Assembly (NCBI GenBank): GCA_029780675.1
Contig: JAKOYE010000119.1
Span: forward strand, 1-64,000
DNA from: Actinomycetes bacterium
Lineage (GTDB): Bacteria > Actinomycetota > Actinomycetes > Mycobacteriales > Mycobacteriaceae
Reading direction: 5' to 3'
DNA length: 64,000 bases
How positions within the stretch are numbered: position 1 is the first letter of the stretch; every line of letters begins with the position of its first letter. The notes beneath the pieces were generated by a model, which saw only the letters and a list, made by a program, of their open reading frames with translations, was not told the origin of the DNA and ran no database searches. Positions 61,237-64,000 of the stretch are shown here, piece by piece. The translations under genes were made by a program, and so were the position numbers.

Positions 61237-62880
61237 ATGCTGCTGATCCTGGCCGTCGTCGGCGCCATCCTGGTCGCCGCCATCGCCGACCGTCACGGCC
61301 GGGAGCCCGCGCTGGTCATCGTGATCGTCGGGATCGCGGCCTCCTTCACCCCGGGCTTCCCGGGACTGGACATCGACTCCGAGGTCCTGCTGTCGGTGGT
61401 GTTGCCACCGCTGCTCTACTCGGCGGCGCTGGGATTCTCCTTCCCGACCTTCCTGCGCAACATCCGTCCGATCCTCGGTTTGGGCGTGGGTCTGGTGGTG
61501 GTGACGGCGTTCGCGGTGGCCGCGGTGGCGTCCTGGGTGGTGGCGCCGTTGACCTTCGGCACCGCGCTGATCCTGGGTGCGGTGGTGGCCCCGCCGGACG
61601 CGGTGACCGCGGTGGCGGTCGGGCGCAAACTGGGCCTGCCTAAGCGGGTGATGGCGATCCTCACCGGCGAAAGCCTGGTCAACGACGCGGCCGCGCTGAC
61701 GTTGTTCTCCATCGCGGTGGCCCAGGTGGCCGGTACCCAGGCGTTCATCGCCAACCCGGTGCTGCTGTTCGGCTACAGCGCCGTGGTGGGGCCGTTGGTG
61801 GGGGTAGTGCTGGGCTACGCGACGCTGTGGATCAGAAAGCGGCTCGACAATCCCGGACTGGAGACCGTGCAGGGCCTGCTGGTGCCGTTCGCTGCGTTCC
61901 TGTGCGCCGAGCACCTGCACGCCTCGGGGGTGTTGGCGGTGGTCGTCGCCGGATTCGTCGTCGGTCACGGCACGCTGTCGGCCGGTTATCAGACCCGACT
62001 TCAGGAACGCTACGTCTGGAACTCGCTCGACGTGCTGCTCGAGGCCTTCGTGTTCGCCTACATCGGTCTGCACATGCGGTTCGTTCTGGAAGACCTGCAC
62101 GAGGCGCACGAGTCGGTGGTGCAGGTGGGTATCGCCGCCCTGATCGTGCTGGCGGTGGCGCTGGTCATCCGTCCGGTGTGGGTGTTCCTGATGTTCGGCC
62201 GCGGCCTGTTGTTCCGGCACGTGCGGCGGACGTTGAGCGCACCGGCGCCGTCATCCGACTCCGGCGCGGTGGGCGCACCGGGGCAGTCCCGGCTGGGCTG
62301 GCGGGAGAACGCGGTGGTGTCCTGGACCGGTATGCGGGGGGTGGTGACCCTGGCCGCGGCGTCCGGAATCCCACTGACCACCTCAACCGGTGAGGAGTTC
62401 CCGGAACGCGCGACGATCCAGGCGATCGCCTTCGTCGTCAGCGTGGGAACTCTGCTGCTTCAGGGCGGCACCCTGCCGTGGCTGATCCGCCGGCTGGGGG
62501 TGTCCGACGAGGCGGATGCGGCCTACGACCTCGCCGAAACGGCGAAGGCCGAGGACGTGGTGCGCCGGGCCGCCGAGGAGGTTCTGGTCCGGTTCGACGC
62601 CGCGCCGTCCAGCGGCCTGGACCCGGCCGTCCGCGCCGAGATCCGCCAGGTCATCGCCCGGCATTCCCAGGACGCCGACGAGATGCCCGATCCGGAGGAA
62701 CACACTCTGCGCGCCGAGGTCTTCGCCGCCCTCTACCGCGATGTGCTGGCTCGGCAGCGCGCGGCGCTGATCGCCGAACGCGACGCCGGCCGGATCGACG
62801 ACGAAGTGGTGCGCGAGATGCTCGAGCGGTTGGATCTTCAGGAAGCCGGCGTGACGGCGCGCCTGGACAGCCGGTTCTGA
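61237..62880 (+). CDS. Na+/H+ antiporter (CPA1/NhaP-like)
   Basis: The 547-residue protein has about 12 membrane helices in the first 420 residues. They include the ion-site region [46 protein letters not shown], where the ND of GESLVND is the ion-binding motif of CPA1 exchangers, and a WTGMRGVVTLAAASGIPL segment. A cytoplasmic tail of about 130 residues, rich in Glu/Arg, follows. It exchanges protons for Na+ or K+. ATG 61237 is chosen (MLLILAVVGAILVAAIADRHG), with a weak GGAG site. It is not part of the usual M. tuberculosis order between nei and lipP as I recall it. Confidence 0.9.
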   Translation: MLLILAVVGAILVAAIADRHGREPALVIVIVGIAASFTPGFPGLDIDSEVLLSVVLPPLLYSAALGFSFPTFLRNIRPILGLGVGLVVVTAFAVAAVASWVVAPLTFGTALILGAVVAPPDAVTAVAVGRKLGLPKRVMAILTGESLVNDAAALTLFSIAVAQVAGTQAFIANPVLLFGYSAVVGPLVGVVLGYATLWIRKRLDNPGLETVQGLLVPFAAFLCAEHLHASGVLAVVVAGFVVGHGTLSAGYQTRLQERYVWNSLDVLLEAFVFAYIGLHMRFVLEDLHEAHESVVQVGIAALIVLAVALVIRPVWVFLMFGRGLLFRHVRRTLSAPAPSSDSGAVGAPGQSRLGWRENAVVSWTGMRGVVTLAAASGIPLTTSTGEEFPERATIQAIAFVVSVGTLLLQGGTLPWLIRRLGVSDEADAAYDLAETAKAEDVVRRAAEEVLVRFDAAPSSGLDPAVRAEIRQVIARHSQDADEMPDPEEHTLRAEVFAALYRDVLARQRAALIAERDAGRIDDEVVREMLERLDLQEAGVTARLDSRF

Positions 62881-62904
62881 CCGGCCGGGCTCAGAGACAC
62901 GGGA

Positions 62905-63756
62905 TCAGAAGTCGCCGAACCCGCCGAAATCGCCGAAGTCCCCGCCCCCGAAGTCGCCGCCCCCGAAGTCGCCGCCCCCGAAGTCGCCGCCGCCGAAGTC
63001 GCCGCCCCCGAAGTCGCCGCCGCCGAAGTCCCCGCCCCCGGCGGCGCCGCCGCCGGCATCCAGACCCTGCTCCAAGCCGGCGTCATAGCCCTGATCGAAC
63101 CCGGTGCCGAAACCGTTCTCGAAGCCGGCGGCGCTGTAGCCCACCCCGGACATCCCGGAGAACAGCGCATCGAAGAGCAGCACTGACCCCAGCCCCCACG
63201 CCCCGGCCACCAGAGCTGGCTTCCACCACGGCTCGGAGTACCACCCCGCGGGAACCGGCCGTCCGGCGACGCGGCCGCCCGGGAAGTAGTTCGGTGTGCG
63301 CTGGGTCGGCGTCGGGGAAGCCTCGATCTGGCGGCCTTCGAACTCGATCCGCCGGTCCTCGGTGACCACGCCCGCGGACTTCTGGCCGGATATCGTCTCC
63401 AGTTCGGGCCCGGGATCCATACCCATCGCCAACCGCGCCGCCCGGACGTAGTAGAGCCCCTCCAGCGCGCTCTCCTTGGCCAGCATGGCCTGCTTGGCAG
63501 TCGTCGCCTGTTCGATCTGGGATGACGCGGCGGTGAAACGTTCGGAGGCGTCGGCCAACGCCTGCTGCGAGGCGGTGTCGGTGCCGGTCAGGTTGATCAC
63601 CTGGCCGCCGAGGCGTTCGATCACCCGGCGGGCGTCGGCCTTGGCGTCGGCGAGGCTGGCCGCGTTCCGGTTGCCGGAGGCCCGGGACGACGACCACATC
63701 GCCAGAGCGATCAAGGCCACGACGGCGATGATGAGCATGACCAGGACACCGTTCAT
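62905..63756 (-). CDS. DUF1542-type membrane protein with GGGDF repeats
   Basis: The 283-residue protein has an N-terminal transmembrane helix (MNGVLVMLIIAVVALIALAMW), then a coiled-coil-like helical region (NAASLADAKADARRVIERLGGQ, ERFTAASSQIEQATTAKQAMLAKE). A second hydrophobic segment lies around residue 185, and the tail is about 45 residues of GGGDF units. The layout matches mycobacterial DUF1542-containing proteins of unknown function. ATG 63756 is preferred; the longest frame adds 28 unrelated codons. The tail gives a low-complexity DNA repeat. Confidence 0.8.
   Translation of the reverse strand: MNGVLVMLIIAVVALIALAMWSSSRASGNRNAASLADAKADARRVIERLGGQVINLTGTDTASQQALADASERFTAASSQIEQATTAKQAMLAKESALEGLYYVRAARLAMGMDPGPELETISGQKSAGVVTEDRRIEFEGRQIEASPTPTQRTPNYFPGGRVAGRPVPAGWYSEPWWKPALVAGAWGLGSVLLFDALFSGMSGVGYSAAGFENGFGTGFDQGYDAGLEQGLDAGGGAAGGGDFGGGDFGGGDFGGGDFGGGDFGGGDFGGGDFGDFGGFGDF
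62923..63042. repeat. 15-bp tandem repeat encoding GGGDF
   Basis: On the plus strand, units of the form cccccgaagtcgccg recur seven or eight times with small variants (ccgccgaagtcgccg, ccgccgaagtcccc). They encode the repeated GGGDF tail of the membrane protein on the minus strand. Repeat number is likely to vary between strains by slippage without changing the frame, since the unit is five codons. Confidence 0.88.
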
Positions 63757-63808
63757 GGCGTCCACAGTACCCAGCCGGGACGACCCGACTGGTGGGGAAA
63801 TCGCCGAA

Positions 63809-64000
63809 CTAGACGACTCCGAGAACCCGGTACACGGCATCGGAGAGTGCGGTGCTGCGCGGGTCGGCGTTGCACTTGGTGGCGTCGAAGTAGTTCATCA
63901 CGTACGCGTAGCCGATGCCGTGCTCCAGGTCGACGAAACCATAGGAGCCGCCGGACCCGCCGTGGCCGAAACTGAGCGGGTTCGGCCCGGCCACTTTGCG
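63809..64000 (-). CDS. lipP: Serine esterase/beta-lactamase-fold protein, C-terminal part (LipP-like)
   Basis: Only the last 63 residues are in the window: RKVAGPNPLSFGHGGSGGSYGFVDLEHGIGYAYVMN, then a tail ending AVYRVLGVV. The FGHGGSGGS motif is the HxG box of class C beta-lactamase-fold esterases. Position next to nei matches lipP (Rv2463), a carboxylesterase. The frame is open at the window edge, so the start and catalytic SxxK lie outside. Confidence 0.85.
   Translation of the reverse strand, partial: RKVAGPNPLSFGHGGSGGSYGFVDLEHGIGYAYVMNYFDATKCNADPRSTALSDAVYRVLGVV

Overview
The window is high-GC actinobacterial DNA, almost certainly from a Mycobacterium/Mycolicibacterium chromosome. From about 9.1 kb to the right edge the genes follow, in reverse order, the M. 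tuberculosis block from orn (Rv2511) to lipP (Rv2463). They include tRNA-His/orn, the HerA-like ATPase, the TetR-accD1-accA1-fadE19 branched-chain acyl catabolism unit, echA14, the plsC/plsB2 lipid genes, ssb2, ettA, the giant NAD-glutamate dehydrogenase, glbO, pepN, the Rv2466c thiol reductase, rpiB, nei2 and the start of lipP. The synteny is recalled from family knowledge; it was not computed.

Three layers can be separated. (1) 1-9.1 kb is an accessory island ending at tRNA-His. It holds a RES/Xre-type toxin-antitoxin pair (cut by the window edge), a frameshifted Ser/Thr protein kinase, and a type I-G (formerly I-U) CRISPR-Cas locus in the order cas3, csb3, cas4-cas1 fusion, cas2, array. 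This locus looks decayed: csb3 and cas1 each carry a frameshift, no Cas7 (csb1) or Cas5/Cas6 (csb2) gene is present anywhere in the window, and the array has only three spacers with a degenerate last repeat. (2) 9.1-24.4 kb and 36.5-64 kb are mycobacterial backbone, almost free of damage. (3) 24.4-36.5 kb is an insertion between echA14 and the wax-ester-synthase/plsC/plsB2 operon, bordered on one side by a tRNA-Arg.

The most interesting part of the insertion is a one-directional cyanophycin operon. Its order is a cationic amino-acid permease, cyanophycin synthetase CphA, a 744-residue double-domain cyanophycinase, a small PIN-like protein with an acidic tail, and a zinc deacylase of the AstE/aspartoacylase family. 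Read as a pathway, it imports arginine, stores it as the Asp-Arg polymer, depolymerises the polymer to beta-Asp-Arg dipeptides and, by inference, splits the dipeptide with the zinc enzyme. The second half of the cyanophycinase has lost its catalytic Ser and His, so it is a pseudoenzyme domain fused to an active one. A GT4-type glycosyltransferase, a 67-residue protein and an OatA-like acyltransferase follow on the same strand.

Smaller points in the backbone include a perfect nested palindrome between tetR and accD1, a 27-bp tandem duplication between the Rv2474c-like gene and glbO, a CPWA instead of CPWC active site in the mycothiol-dependent reductase, an N-terminally short glutamate dehydrogenase, and a deaminase that resembles yeast cytosine deaminase.
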